NCBI GenBank assembly: GCA_037179335.1
Contig: JAKZHN010000011.1
Span: forward strand, 1,084,428-1,148,427
Length of the DNA: 64,000 bases
Direction: 5' to 3'
From: Cyclaneusma minus
Lineage: Eukaryota; Ascomycota; Leotiomycetes; Marthamycetales; Marthamycetaceae
Shown here: piece by piece, positions 1 through 9,221 of the stretch
Layout of the letters: every line of letters begins with the position of its first letter
How positions within the stretch are numbered: position 1 is the stretch's first letter
The notes under the pieces: model-generated
Database searches by the model: none
What the model saw: only the letters and a program-made list of their open reading frames with translations
What the model was told of the DNA's origin: nothing
Program-made: the position numbers and the translations under genes

Positions 1-58
1 CTCTAGGTCCCCTTCATTCTCTCGAAGATGCTCAAGCTGATTAAGCGGACGATTCCAG

Positions 59-1643
59 ACGTTCCGTAGCCCTCTCCACCACCGATTTCCGGCGCCAACT
101 CTTCGAACAATCCCAATCCTCCCTCAACCCCTCCAAGCCCATCAGGAAATTCCGCAGCGTGGCCGCGCCCAAGGGTGCCAAATTACCGGAGGGATACGTC
201 GATCGTGCGAGGCTGAGAGGGCAGATTGAGTTTACGGAAGAGGAGCAGGAGAGGATTGGGAGGGTGGATGCGCTGGAGGAACAGGTGCGGCTGGGGCAGT
301 TGGAATTTGGGGTTTTTGAAGGACTAAGGAAGGAGATTCTGGGGGAGGAGTTGGTGGGGAAGGTGGAGAAGGCTAAGGGGGGAGAGAGGAAGGGACTGGA
401 TTTTGAGCAGTTGGAGAGGGCGAGGAGGGGGGAGGTGAGGGCTGAGGAGGAGATTGATAAGCTCAGGGGTGTTGGTGGTGCTGAGAAAGACGAGGATGAG
501 GAGGAGGAGGGGAATGCTGCTGGTGGGGAGGAAGAGGAGATTGATATCGATGATGAGTTTGAGAAAATGGAACAGGCGGAGATAGTGGCCAAGGAGAAGA
601 AGTCGGAGGAGAAGAAGAAAAAGAAGGGCGAGATGGCACCGCCGGGGTCAGTGCCGGGACAGAAACGCACGCGAGATGTTATTTTGGCGGAGATGAAGGC
701 TGCAAGGCAGGCGGCGAAAGAGAAAGCAGAAGCATCGAAACAGTCGAGCCTGGGAAGCAAGTTTAAGAAGGTGGGGGAGAAGCGCGAAGAGAGGAGAATC
801 GAAACGGACAAGAAGGGGCGAGAGGTGCTTGTTATTGTGGATGCTGAGGGCAAGGAGAAACGCATGGTGAAGAAACCGCAGGTGCCTAGTTGGGATGAGG
901 AGGAGAGGAAACGAAAAGAGCTGCTTATGCCGGATAAGGATGTTAAGCCGTTGGGTATGGAGGTGCCTGAGATTCCGAAACCGGCGGAGGAGGAGGCAGA
1001 TGATATGGATATCTTTGATGGTGTGGGGGATGACTATGATCCCTTGGCTGGTCTGGACGAAGACGACGATGATTCGGACGCTGAAGAGGGCGAGGTCAAA
1101 GAGTCGTCAAATCCGAAAGCAGAAGAACAGTCACCTGCTGTAGAATCACCGAAGGAACGCAAAGACGAAGACGCAAAATCATCCATGCCTCCACCACCCA
1201 AACCCGCCGCCTCACGCAACTACTTCGCCGACTCCAGCCTCCCGTCCGAAGAAACAACTCCCAAACCATCCGCACTATCCGACCCCACAATCCTCGCCGC
1301 CATCAAAAAAGCCTCATCCCTGCGTGCCGCCGAAAACGTCTCCAAGTCTTCAGAAGAAGCAGCCAAGGAAGCGAAAAGAAAACGCATGCTGGAACAAGAT
1401 GATCGCGATGCGCAGGATTTGGATATGGGCTTTGGCAGTAGCAGGCTCGAGGATGAGGAGGATGGCGAGGAGAAGAGGATTAAGTTGAGTGAGTGGGGTG
1501 CGGAGGATGATGATGAGGATGAGGGTGGGAGGGGCGATAAGAAGAGGAGGAAGAGGGGTGGGGGGAAGAAGAGGAAGGGGGATAAGGATAGTGTGGCGGA
1601 TGTGTTGGGGGTGTTGGAGAGGAGGAAGGAGGCGGGGAAATAA
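59..1643 (+). CDS. RED-like (IK) splicing-factor protein, 5' end outside window
   Basis: Partial gene. An open frame runs from about position 59, just after a likely intron 3' end (a CTGAT branch-like site at 37-41 and CAG at 56-58), to a TAA at 1641-1643. An upstream stop in this frame at 42-44 lies inside the presumed intron, so the true start is left of the window. The visible product, about 527 residues, has a DFRRQLFEQ stretch, then APKGAKLPEGYVDRAR, an acidic linker, a PGQKRTRD motif, SLGSKFKKVG, and a C-terminus alternating acidic and KR-rich blocks. This layout matches fungal proteins annotated as RED-like N-terminal domain proteins (IK/RED, a spliceosomal B-complex factor partnered with SMU1). 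That assignment rests on remembered family features, not a search. Base composition is very G-rich at the 3' end. A role in nuclear pre-mRNA splicing is inferred. Confidence 0.6.
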
Positions 1644-2322
1644 GGTATGCGTGAAAGCCCCTGAATCCTGGCTACTTGAATTGCTATGGGCTGTCTAGGG
1701 CTGTGAGCTGTGACCTATTCGGTTACAAACGGAATAGAAGCTTATGGCACGCTTGCTAAGGAATGGTGGAAGTCATGCCGTTCACTTGTGGAATCACGAT
1801 ATTGTGAAATGGAGCAGCGCCAGCTGATGTTTTCAAGTGACTGGACGTGAATGATGATGGCAAGTCATGCCGTTTCTTTGCCGAACCACGTTGATTCCGA
1901 AATGAAGCAGCTGATATCTCCAAGTGATTGAGGAGGGACTCCAGAGGCAGGCTCCAGAACACCTACATAACTGAGCGTCATCCCAGCACTAATGTCATAT
2001 TCTCGTCGTTCCTGTTTATGCGGATTCCATAAAGGCAAGCCCGCGGTATCTCTAGGTATATTCAACAGCTTTATCCACCAGCAGTTCCTTAGAGCAGTTC
2101 CTTGGTATTTCTCGTATAAACTAGCCACACACCTCCGCCCTCCTGTCGGATCCCAGCTCCCGTCACTCGAAAATATATCTGTCGTTTCAAAAGTGAACAA
2201 CGTGTCTCGCTTGCGCTTGTTTACGTGCCGAAAGGCGCGCTTTGCTTTCCTATATCTTCTCCACGAACTCCGCTAGACTTCCAACACAGTCATCACTGTG
2301 TACACAGCCATCGGCGGTGACC
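1644..2322. other. intergenic, no gene seen
   Basis: Downstream of the RED-like gene and upstream of the gene at 2323. Open frames here are short, overlap in several frames and have no recognisable motifs. Probably the 3' UTR of the first gene and the promoter of the next. Confidence 0.5.
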
Positions 2323-2844
2323 ATGGCACCTCGAACTTCTCCTCCACCCACGATGCAAGCTACAACTGAGACTGCCGCTACCACCGCCGCAGCCGTCGCT
2401 GCTGGCAAAATCAGCTCTCCAGCAACCACCTCATCGTCAGAGCACAGCAACCCCATCGCTCCTGGAGACCAACCTCGGTCAGTAGAGCACTATCCCAAAG
2501 CCTCAAGACCAGAGCGTCTTCTGCATGTGTTACAGATGCTGACAAGTCATAGCTCGACCAGCACCGAAGCCCATCGCCCGGCAAAGAAGGTCAAATGGGG
2601 CGAAGAACACTGGATGTGGTGGACCGTAGAGATGGCGGAGTACTTCGAGAACATAGTGGTCCCACAGCTTGCAAAAGCAAGGCTGGATTTCGAGGGCGCC
2701 GCCGCGGTCATGGGAGCCAAAGCCAGACTGCGAGGCTGGGAGAGAGATACTTTCGGAGCCAAGGAGATGATGTGGCGATCTGGACGCAGCACACACTGGC
2801 GTATGGGCAAAGTGGAACTTGAAGGACTCCAACTACTGTTCTAG
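2323..2844 (+). CDS. unknown protein, short member of a tandem paralog pair
   Basis: I do not recognise this family. Start chosen at the ACCATGG context at 2323. Exons 2323-2477 and 2553-2844 give 148 aa; the 75-bp intron 2478-2552 (GTCAGT ... GCTGACAAGTCATAG) is a multiple of three and has no stop, so an unspliced reading would add 25 residues. The intron is supported by the paralog at 3200, which has a frame-breaking intron at exactly the same place and phase. After the junction both share (T/A)K(R/K)xK(F/W)GEEHW..WT..M.E.FE, rich in Trp. The C-terminal part shares AK(A)(R/K)LRGWER.(T/A)FG.KEM.WR. Compared with the paralog, about 200-270 internal residues are missing, so this copy is probably internally deleted. 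The last 17 residues do not match. No signal peptide or membrane segment. Confidence 0.55.
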   Translation: MAPRTSPPPTMQATTETAATTAAAVAAGKISSPATTSSSEHSNPIAPGDQPRSVEHYPKASRPERLLHVLQMLTSHSSTSTEAHRPAKKVKWGEEHWMWWTVEMAEYFENIVVPQLAKARLDFEGAAAVMGAKARLRGWERDTFGAKEMMWRSGRSTHWRMGKVELEGLQLLF

Positions 2845-3199
2845 ATTAGAGGTAGAAATCCAAACCTTGTCGTCCCGATGTCGTACACCATTTGCACGAG
2901 GAGACAGCCACAGCAATTGTAAAATGAGTTGGAGTCCAATCAAAACATCTCTACCTGACTGGCATGTTTTAAAGAAGTCATATATCTGCTTGAAGAGGGA
3001 CATTGAATAACCAGTCTCTGAGTCTCTGAAATCGTTTATGCTAGCATCCGTTTCCGTCGAGCCCCTTCTTCCACCGCCAGGCAATACACATCTCATTTCC
3101 GAGCTTGTAATTTCTTTGCGCTTAGATATAAGAATAAACGTCCCGCGTCTTTTTCTTTTCTCAACCTCGAGCGCGACTTATCCGCAACCAGCACTCAAG
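2845..3199. other. intergenic between the two paralogs
   Basis: 355 bp with no supported gene. Presumed 3' UTR of the 2323 gene and promoter of the 3200 gene. Confidence 0.5.
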
Positions 3200-4591
3200 A
3201 TGGAGGGCTTCATTCCCGATCCCGCAGAGCCATTCGTCATGACGCAGCTGTACACTGGAACAGTTGCTGAGCTGTCTCAACGGCAAAGAGCCCCCCAAAA
3301 TCTCTTCGCCTCCAAGCTCGTAGCTCCGGACACTGTCTCTGCCGCCTCTCTTGCCAAAGTCAACAATCCAGCAAGCACTGCACTTCCAGAGCACCAAAAT
3401 CCCCTTGAACCAGGAAATCTGTCTCGGTGAGTTGAGAATTGTGTCAACACTTAAAGATTATCGATGCTAACCGCAAGTTCCATAGCCTGCACAACACTGG
3501 AACCTCTCGCCCGACAAAGAGGGCCAAATTTGGAGAAGAGCATTGGAGCTATTGGACAGAGGATATGATGGAGCATTTCGAAATGCTGGTACGAAAGATC
3601 ACGAGAGGTGGCCTGGATCTCAGGGGCGCAGTTGAACCCGAAGGTCCCTCGGCCCAGGACAAAGCTTTCTCGATGGAAGATGAAGCTTCTCCAGTCGAAG
3701 ATGAGGCTTTCATGGCTTCAGACAAAGATTCGTTGGATGAAGACAGAGATCCCGATGATTCCGACGAAGCTGCAGAACCTCCGAAGCCCACGCACCGTGC
3801 CCCGGTCGTCGAGAAGGTCTTCCCCGTGCCACCTCCTCCTACCTTCACCGGCGCCCCTCCTCCCCGAGAGGTACCCTCGGAGGCCTTTCCAGTCGACGGG
3901 AAACTGTTACAGGAATTCGAGAAAAACAGCGTGCCGAACCTTATCTACAACCTTGCGAGAAAGAATCCGAACGACCAACCTACCGCCATTTCTGCTTCAA
4001 AGGAATGGCCCCATTGTCGCCTCAAGCCGCCGATAAGTGCCTACAAAGTGGTGTCGACATGCCAATGCTATGGACAAGGCAGGCCGCTGAACAAAGCGTG
4101 CCGAAGCGTCATCGCCTCCTGAATCTTCCCTTCACACCGAGGAGTCAGCAATGCCACAAGTGGGTCAGCGGTTCCATCGAGTTTAAAAACGATACGACGA
4201 GGTACGGGACCGAGAGTACGCCGAGACACTCCAGCAAACTCTGAATGACAAAGACTACGACTTGCGCAAGGCCAATGACACGATTCAAGACCTTCTGAAA
4301 GTCCGAGAACAACGAGACGATTTGCTCGAAGTCCAGACATCCCATCAAATTCTTGTTGCGGAGCGCGATGATTTGCTGAAGAAAGCCGGTTCAGTTCGAA
4401 GCCTTACGAAACAGCGAGATGACCTGCGAGCCTATGTCAAGTCCCTCGAAGGTGTGAAGGCCAAACTGAGGGGTTGGGAGAGAGAGGCATTTGGTAAAAA
4501 GGAGATGGAATGGCGCTACGGAAGCTACAATTTTACGAGCACTATGGATGATAGAGCAATCGAGAGTGAAGACAGCGAGATTGAGCTGTAG
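3200..4591 (+). pseudogene. unknown protein, long paralog with coiled coil; in-frame TAA at 4184
   Basis: Family not recognised; paralog of the gene at 2323. Proposed exons 3200-3426, 3486-4047 and 4097-4591. Intron 1 (59 bp, GTGAGT with GCTAAC branch and CATAG) is well supported and matches the paralog in position and phase. Intron 2 (4048-4096, 49 bp, with CTGAAC and AAAG) is less certain but joins the two good frames. The product has the GEEHW..W motif, an acidic linker with repeated DEA.. blocks, a Pro-rich segment, a coiled-coil region rich in RDDLL, then the LRGWERE motif and an acidic tail, about 427 residues. The last part is interrupted by TAA at 4184-4186. Either this is one nonsense change, or a 42-bp intron (4160-4201, in phase, no branch site) removes it. 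I lean to a recent pseudogene but a functional spliced gene is possible. Confidence 0.5.
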
Positions 4592-4748
4592 GCTACATTC
4601 CCACACGAAAAAGAGAATGAAAGCATAGATCTCTCCCTTTGACACCTAGTATATATGGGAACGAGTTGTAACCATATCAGGTAGCGACAATCCGCTGTGA
4701 AAACCATGCTGAAGTTCCAGAACAGACATCGGCCCCATCTTCCTAATC

Positions 4749-5069
4749 CTAAAGCGTTCTTCTATCAACCCTGCCAATCCGACCAGCAACCATGAATGCA
4801 TGTATGACTGTTCCATCGTCATCGTCTTCGATTTCGGAATCTTCCTCGGCTTCTCCATCGGCCTCTCTATCGGCCTCTCCATCGTCTTCAGACTCGTCGT
4901 CCTCGTGTTGGCAGTTCGGACAGAAATCGTTGATGGCGATTGCCGACATCCGAGGGCCTGGGCAGAGAGCCAGGGGAATGAGGGAGGGCATGGAGGGATC
5001 CTGGCAGAACTGGAGGACGAAAGTGGTGTGCGCGCAGGAGGTGTGTACGATGGAGGCGAGGATGCACAT
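4749..5069 (-). CDS. small Cys-rich protein with acidic repeat tail
   Basis: 106-residue minus-strand frame. The N-terminal half has spaced cysteines (MCILASI..TSCAHT, QFCQDP, LCPGPR, DFCPNC), the pattern of many small fungal proteins that start with MC..., contain a CGH-like motif and end in FCP.C. The C-terminal half carries a short acidic repeat (EADGEADREADGEAEED) that comes from a near-perfect 12-bp repeat around 4850-4885. Two overlapping minus-strand frames over the same DNA are Ser/Pro-rich low-complexity shadows. The start may lie upstream through a small intron that I could not place. Function unknown; metal binding is only an inference from the cysteines. Confidence 0.45.
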   Translation of the reverse strand: MCILASIVHTSCAHTTFVLQFCQDPSMPSLIPLALCPGPRMSAIAINDFCPNCQHEDDESEDDGEADREADGEAEEDSEIEDDDDGTVIHAFMVAGRIGRVDRRTL

Positions 5070-5544
5070 CGTTGCAGAGAGATCGCTGCCGAGATATTGG
5101 AAGCTGAAAGCGATAGATACTTGGAGTTCGGAAGGAAGGAAGTCGTTCGTGGTATCGGAGAGATGAATGGAGATGGTGAGTCAGTGGAGGAGGACTTGAG
5201 ATGTGGAGGAGCACAGATGCTGAAGATATATACTTCTTTGGTACGGAATTCCATTCACTGCACGAGCTGGCAGGCATCTTCTGGTTTGCGAATGGGAATG
5301 AAAGAAGTTGCAAGGTGAGTGAATGACGAAGGTTTGTTGGGTGGCATTGACTGGCACTTGAAGGCCGAGTTCGCGGCCTGTTAGGCAGCAGCTGTTAGCT
5401 GCCTACCATGGGCTGCCACGACAATGTTGGAACAGCTGAAAAGTTCCAGATGTGCATGGATCGGTGGGCCAACCAACCTCGCAAAGCCTCGATCTTGCGA
5501 CGGCTGGATGAGTAGAATAACGGGCATGAACAATGGATTCAGAG
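5070..5544. other. intergenic between two minus-strand genes
   Basis: 475 bp. Probably promoter or 5' leader of the 4749 gene and 3' UTR of the 5545 gene. Nothing else recognised. Confidence 0.4.
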
Positions 5545-6444
5545 CTACCGGCTGCCTAGGTGATTCGTATTAGGAGGGGGTTGAGTCTCCAGATCGGTTT
5601 GATACAGAGTCAGAGCCGACCGACTGCCTGGTATCTTGCTTCGGGCCTCCATCTTGCGAAAAAAGTCGCTGGATTCTCCACAGGATGCCTCGATTTCAGC
5701 AGCCTGTCGTACAACCGCTTGAAGCTTTTGTCGCTTCCTTCGCCACCGCCGCTCTCTCGTATCGACCTTGAAGGATTCGTCATATTTCCCCTGAAGTTGT
5801 AGTTCCCGCGGATTTATACCGTTAAACAGTTCGAAATGGTGACGGACGGGTTGCCAGAGTGTAAAGGATCTTCGTTTCCAGTTTTGTGCCTTTGCATACT
5901 CTTCAAGGCGTCTGCTTGCGTTTATCCACTTCTGATCCCCTAGAACTTGGTTTTCCGGATTCTTTAGCTGAGGTCCAAGTATGTCGAAGAGATAATCATC
6001 CCACTCTCGGCACCAGTTGGATCGTTTCTTCGTTCTTGAGCTCGACGCCTTTTCGAGATCCGATGGGCCCAATTCGTGTTGTAATGGGACAGTAGCTGAT
6101 TCATGACAGGGCTTTTCCCGACGTCTGCTTTGGAGATTTTGTTCCCGTGGATTTTCACCGCCCCATTTGTTGAAATGGTCACAGACTTGTCTAGTTTTAA
6201 AATCGTCCCGTGCCCAATTGTTCTGCTTTGCGTAGGCTTCTAGGCCAAGGCTTGCCTGTCTCCATACGCTAAAGGGACGTTGTCCTGTGAGCACCTTCTT
6301 CAAGCTCAACTTTGGTCCGAGTACGTCGAAAAGATAATCATCCCACTCTTGGCACCATTTAGACTGATATTTTGTGTTAATCATTTTGATGATGGATGCA
6401 GCTGGGGCCAACTCACTTGTGCATGACAGGATTAAGCTGTGCAT
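5545..6444 (-). CDS. unknown protein with two tandem ~75-residue Trp-rich domains
   Basis: 299 residues in one uninterrupted frame. I do not recognise the family. Two internal copies are obvious: residues about 28-105 and 143-220 both read S(K/N)WC(Q/R)EWDDYLFD(V/I)LGP.L, then a W..AS..LE.YAK..NW segment, and end in G.NPRE..LQ. The spacing and conserved tryptophans suggest a small helical domain that has duplicated within the gene. A basic run RERRWRRKRQK follows the second copy and could be a nuclear-localisation signal. The start is either the first Met or Met21 (MINTKYQ); Met21 directly precedes domain 1. The 53 bp between them on the minus strand begin GTGAGT and end CAG, but splicing them out breaks the frame, so I read the region as coding or leader. 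Confidence 0.6.
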   Translation of the reverse strand: MHSLILSCTSELAPAASIIKMINTKYQSKWCQEWDDYLFDVLGPKLSLKKVLTGQRPFSVWRQASLGLEAYAKQNNWARDDFKTRQVCDHFNKWGGENPREQNLQSRRREKPCHESATVPLQHELGPSDLEKASSSRTKKRSNWCREWDDYLFDILGPQLKNPENQVLGDQKWINASRRLEEYAKAQNWKRRSFTLWQPVRHHFELFNGINPRELQLQGKYDESFKVDTRERRWRRKRQKLQAVVRQAAEIEASCGESSDFFRKMEARSKIPGSRSALTLYQTDLETQPPPNTNHLGSR

Positions 6445-8919
6445 TTATGCTTTAGGAAGTTGCTGCTGTGGTCCACTGACTGTAGATGAATGACTTCACA
6501 CGAATAACTTTACACAAATTACTTTACACGAATGACTGTAATCAAATGTTGATGATCAGATCATCAGACAAGGTATCGGGCGGACTTTTCTTGCTCGGCT
6601 CATGCCAGTAATGCAAGGAAGGACACTCAAGCTCGATTGCAAAGGAGTAAAACTTGAAAGAACATAAGACCAAATCATTCATCACAGCACAAACTAGGGA
6701 AGAAATCCATTGAGGCATACCTCAAGGCACACTACTAAGGAGCCTGAAATTCCAAATGACTGTGGCTTGTGAGTATCTCAGGTGATTGAGACTGATCATG
6801 GATCTGAAAATTACAAACGAATGAGAGCGGGTAGAACAATAATGAATGAAGAAACACCTAGATGTTCCCAACCGACGAACTATCGCCTGTGGATCCCAAC
6901 ACGCACATAAAACTTCCATCATATGACTGTCTAAGGAGATACAGCACCCAGGTGCAGCGTGTTAACTTCCCCTTGTTGAGCACTTGCAACAAACCCATGT
7001 AACCATACAGAGCATCTCATAAAGGAAAACAAGACTAAACTGGAATTTAGTTGTAGCGTCCGCGGACTGCATATAACAACTCTCCAATAATGCCACCTGA
7101 GGCTTCATGTGCTTTCAATCTCCCCACCGTCAGGCGGCCCAGGAAAAACATGTATCCCCTGACCTGGACACATCATACGAAGTTGGAGCTCAAGAACGCA
7201 TATATGTGCCGGTGGTATACACCCGAAAGAAGTAGTATGTTGCAAGACATAGCAAACATCTGATAACCTCTTGATGGGTATTCCGGAGCTATTCTCTTGC
7301 TGGGGAGCGACTCACGAGGCTCCTTTCACTCCAAGTTGTTGGGATTCTTCCTTGCTTCCGATCCTCGTTGGTCAAGATTTGCCATGGGTTCTGATTTTCT
7401 AGCAACCGTACAAAAAGAAGTAGTATGATATCTGAGCAATGAACTTGAGGCCCGTTTCATAAACCTGCTGAAATCTGAATGCTTGAAATAACTCAGAAAT
7501 CACTGGAAATTTCTCGATACTCAGGGGGACCCGAGGGCCACTTCGTGACTTCACGATGGCCAAGTTGCACTGGCCTCCTAAGAGATATTACAATACCTCC
7601 GACGGGATATTGATACGCGGATGCTTCGTATATTAATGAGTGCCGATATCAATCTGATTTACATCGAAATTCGAGAGAAACTCGGTTCGTTTCTTTCACA
7701 TGAAAAGCATTAAGCAAGTCCCTCGATGTTCCACAATGACTAAGCAAGACACCGGCAGTGGGACTCGGCTCACCAGCCGTTTCCGTTTCTTTAAAGAGGT
7801 GGGCCTCCCCGCAAAACTGGATCCTGTCTCAACTGAGTCAAAATCAACCACGCACGCGGCATGTGATGGTCCATAGGGAAGAACTCGATGAAAAAGGGGT
7901 TGAGCAGGCCAACATTGAACAGGACTGACTATCCAGGTGCTGCGGACGACAGAATGCGACTCGCGAGGACCGATAACGCGACTTGACTCTCGCGACCGAT
8001 CTCGTCTTCAATCTATGTTCACGACCAGAATCGACTGGAGCGAGACGCTGAGGAGTGAGGAGTTCATGCGGGTGTTCCAGTCGAGTGCTCCAGCTGGCGA
8101 CCAAGCTTTTGGCGCCCTGCTTTACGGAGACCCACCTCGCCACAAACATTGAAACAACCGCACATCGGACGATCAGCGGTATCGACTTCTCACCTGAGCA
8201 ACCCGCCCGACGCCTGCACATTCAAGCTTCGGCTTCCCTGGAAAGTCTCCCGGTGCCATCTCCGTTGGGGCGGCTGGGGCTCCGGCTTTGGCAGCTTCAT
8301 GGTAAAGCGCCGAATGTTGTCCGAGTGGAGAATAATGCCATCATGGTGTTGTTGGGCTGAAAGAGGCTGGGCGATCGACGTGCTGCCAAGAGGTGCTCCA
8401 CCGTGCTTAATTGTTTGACGGACATTGAAGGTTAGACTCAAGGTCGATCCTTGACACCGCCTTGACACCGCCAGGAACTGCATGTCAAGTTGCTTGAAAA
8501 GTTTTGTCAATCGGGTGTCCACAGTCGAGTCCTTGAATCACGGCGGTGACCTGAGACTGGAGGCATCGCCCCGTGCTCCTGGGCGCCTTTATGCTTGGTA
8601 GGTCATCGAAGAAGTTTTGAACCGAGTATCTCGACCATCCGGGAGCGCACAGAAGCCTCGACGAAGATATCACGACCGAGTGGACGTGCAATGGATGGTG
8701 TGAAGGTCCATTGGAGTGATTAAAAGTTGTTTATTATAGTGTTCTTAAGGAGAGCCTCGAAGTGTGTGGCCCCAATCTTTCCAGCTCCAGTCTCCAGCCA
8801 TGAAAAGTTTCTATGGCGTGGTATCTTCTTGCCCAAGTCTATCCCAATCCATATCCAAAACAGTGTGCGCCCAAATCCCGTCTATATCATTTCATTTTCG
8901 TCAAGCAATCGATCGTCGC
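6445..8919. other. 2.5-kb gene-poor stretch
   Basis: Only short overlapping frames on both strands, none with motifs, plausible splice structure or consistent composition. No transposase or reverse-transcriptase motifs. I see nothing I can support here. Confidence 0.5.
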
Positions 8920-9221
8920 TCAAGCCTTCCAGCCAGATGGGTATACAGCGCCGGTGCCAGATGGGTATGCGACGCCAGTGCCAGATGGGTATCTAAAAAT
9001 GGTCAGTATGGGAACATGTGACTGTGATGGATGCTGTTCTTACGGGGCGCCGGTGCCAGAAGGGAATCTATACAATAGTCAGTGGTATTCCAGACATGCA
9101 ACGATTGTATAAAAACTTACGGAGGAGGCACTGCGGTGCCGTTCCAGTTCTGCTGGTGGCCGGGGAAGGCAAGGGAAGAGCCAGCGAGGGCGAGAGCAGC
9201 GAAGACGATGGAGAACTTCAT
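8920..9221 (-). CDS. tiny secreted protein with YPSGTG repeats, one exon border per repeat
   Basis: Three exons on the minus strand: 9121-9221, 9044-9067 and 8920-8992, with introns of 53 bp (9068-9120) and 51 bp (8993-9043). Both introns have GTAAG 5' ends, CTGAC or CTGAC-like branch sites and TAG 3' ends, in the same phase. The 65-residue product starts with a clear signal peptide (MKFSIVFAALALAGSSLA), then a short FPGHQQNWNGTAV stretch and four repeats of (F/Y)PSGTGxx, the last ending YPSGWKA. The middle exon codes for exactly one 8-residue repeat. The mature peptide would be under 50 residues, without cysteines. Probably exported to the cell wall or medium; the function is unknown. Repeats of this kind occur in processed fungal secreted peptides, but no Kex2 (KR) sites are visible between these repeats. 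Confidence 0.75.

Noticed and set aside
159..1643. Complete gene starting at the GTG at 159
   Set aside because: The frame is open upstream to position 59 with family-like sequence, so this is an internal codon of a gene that starts outside the window.
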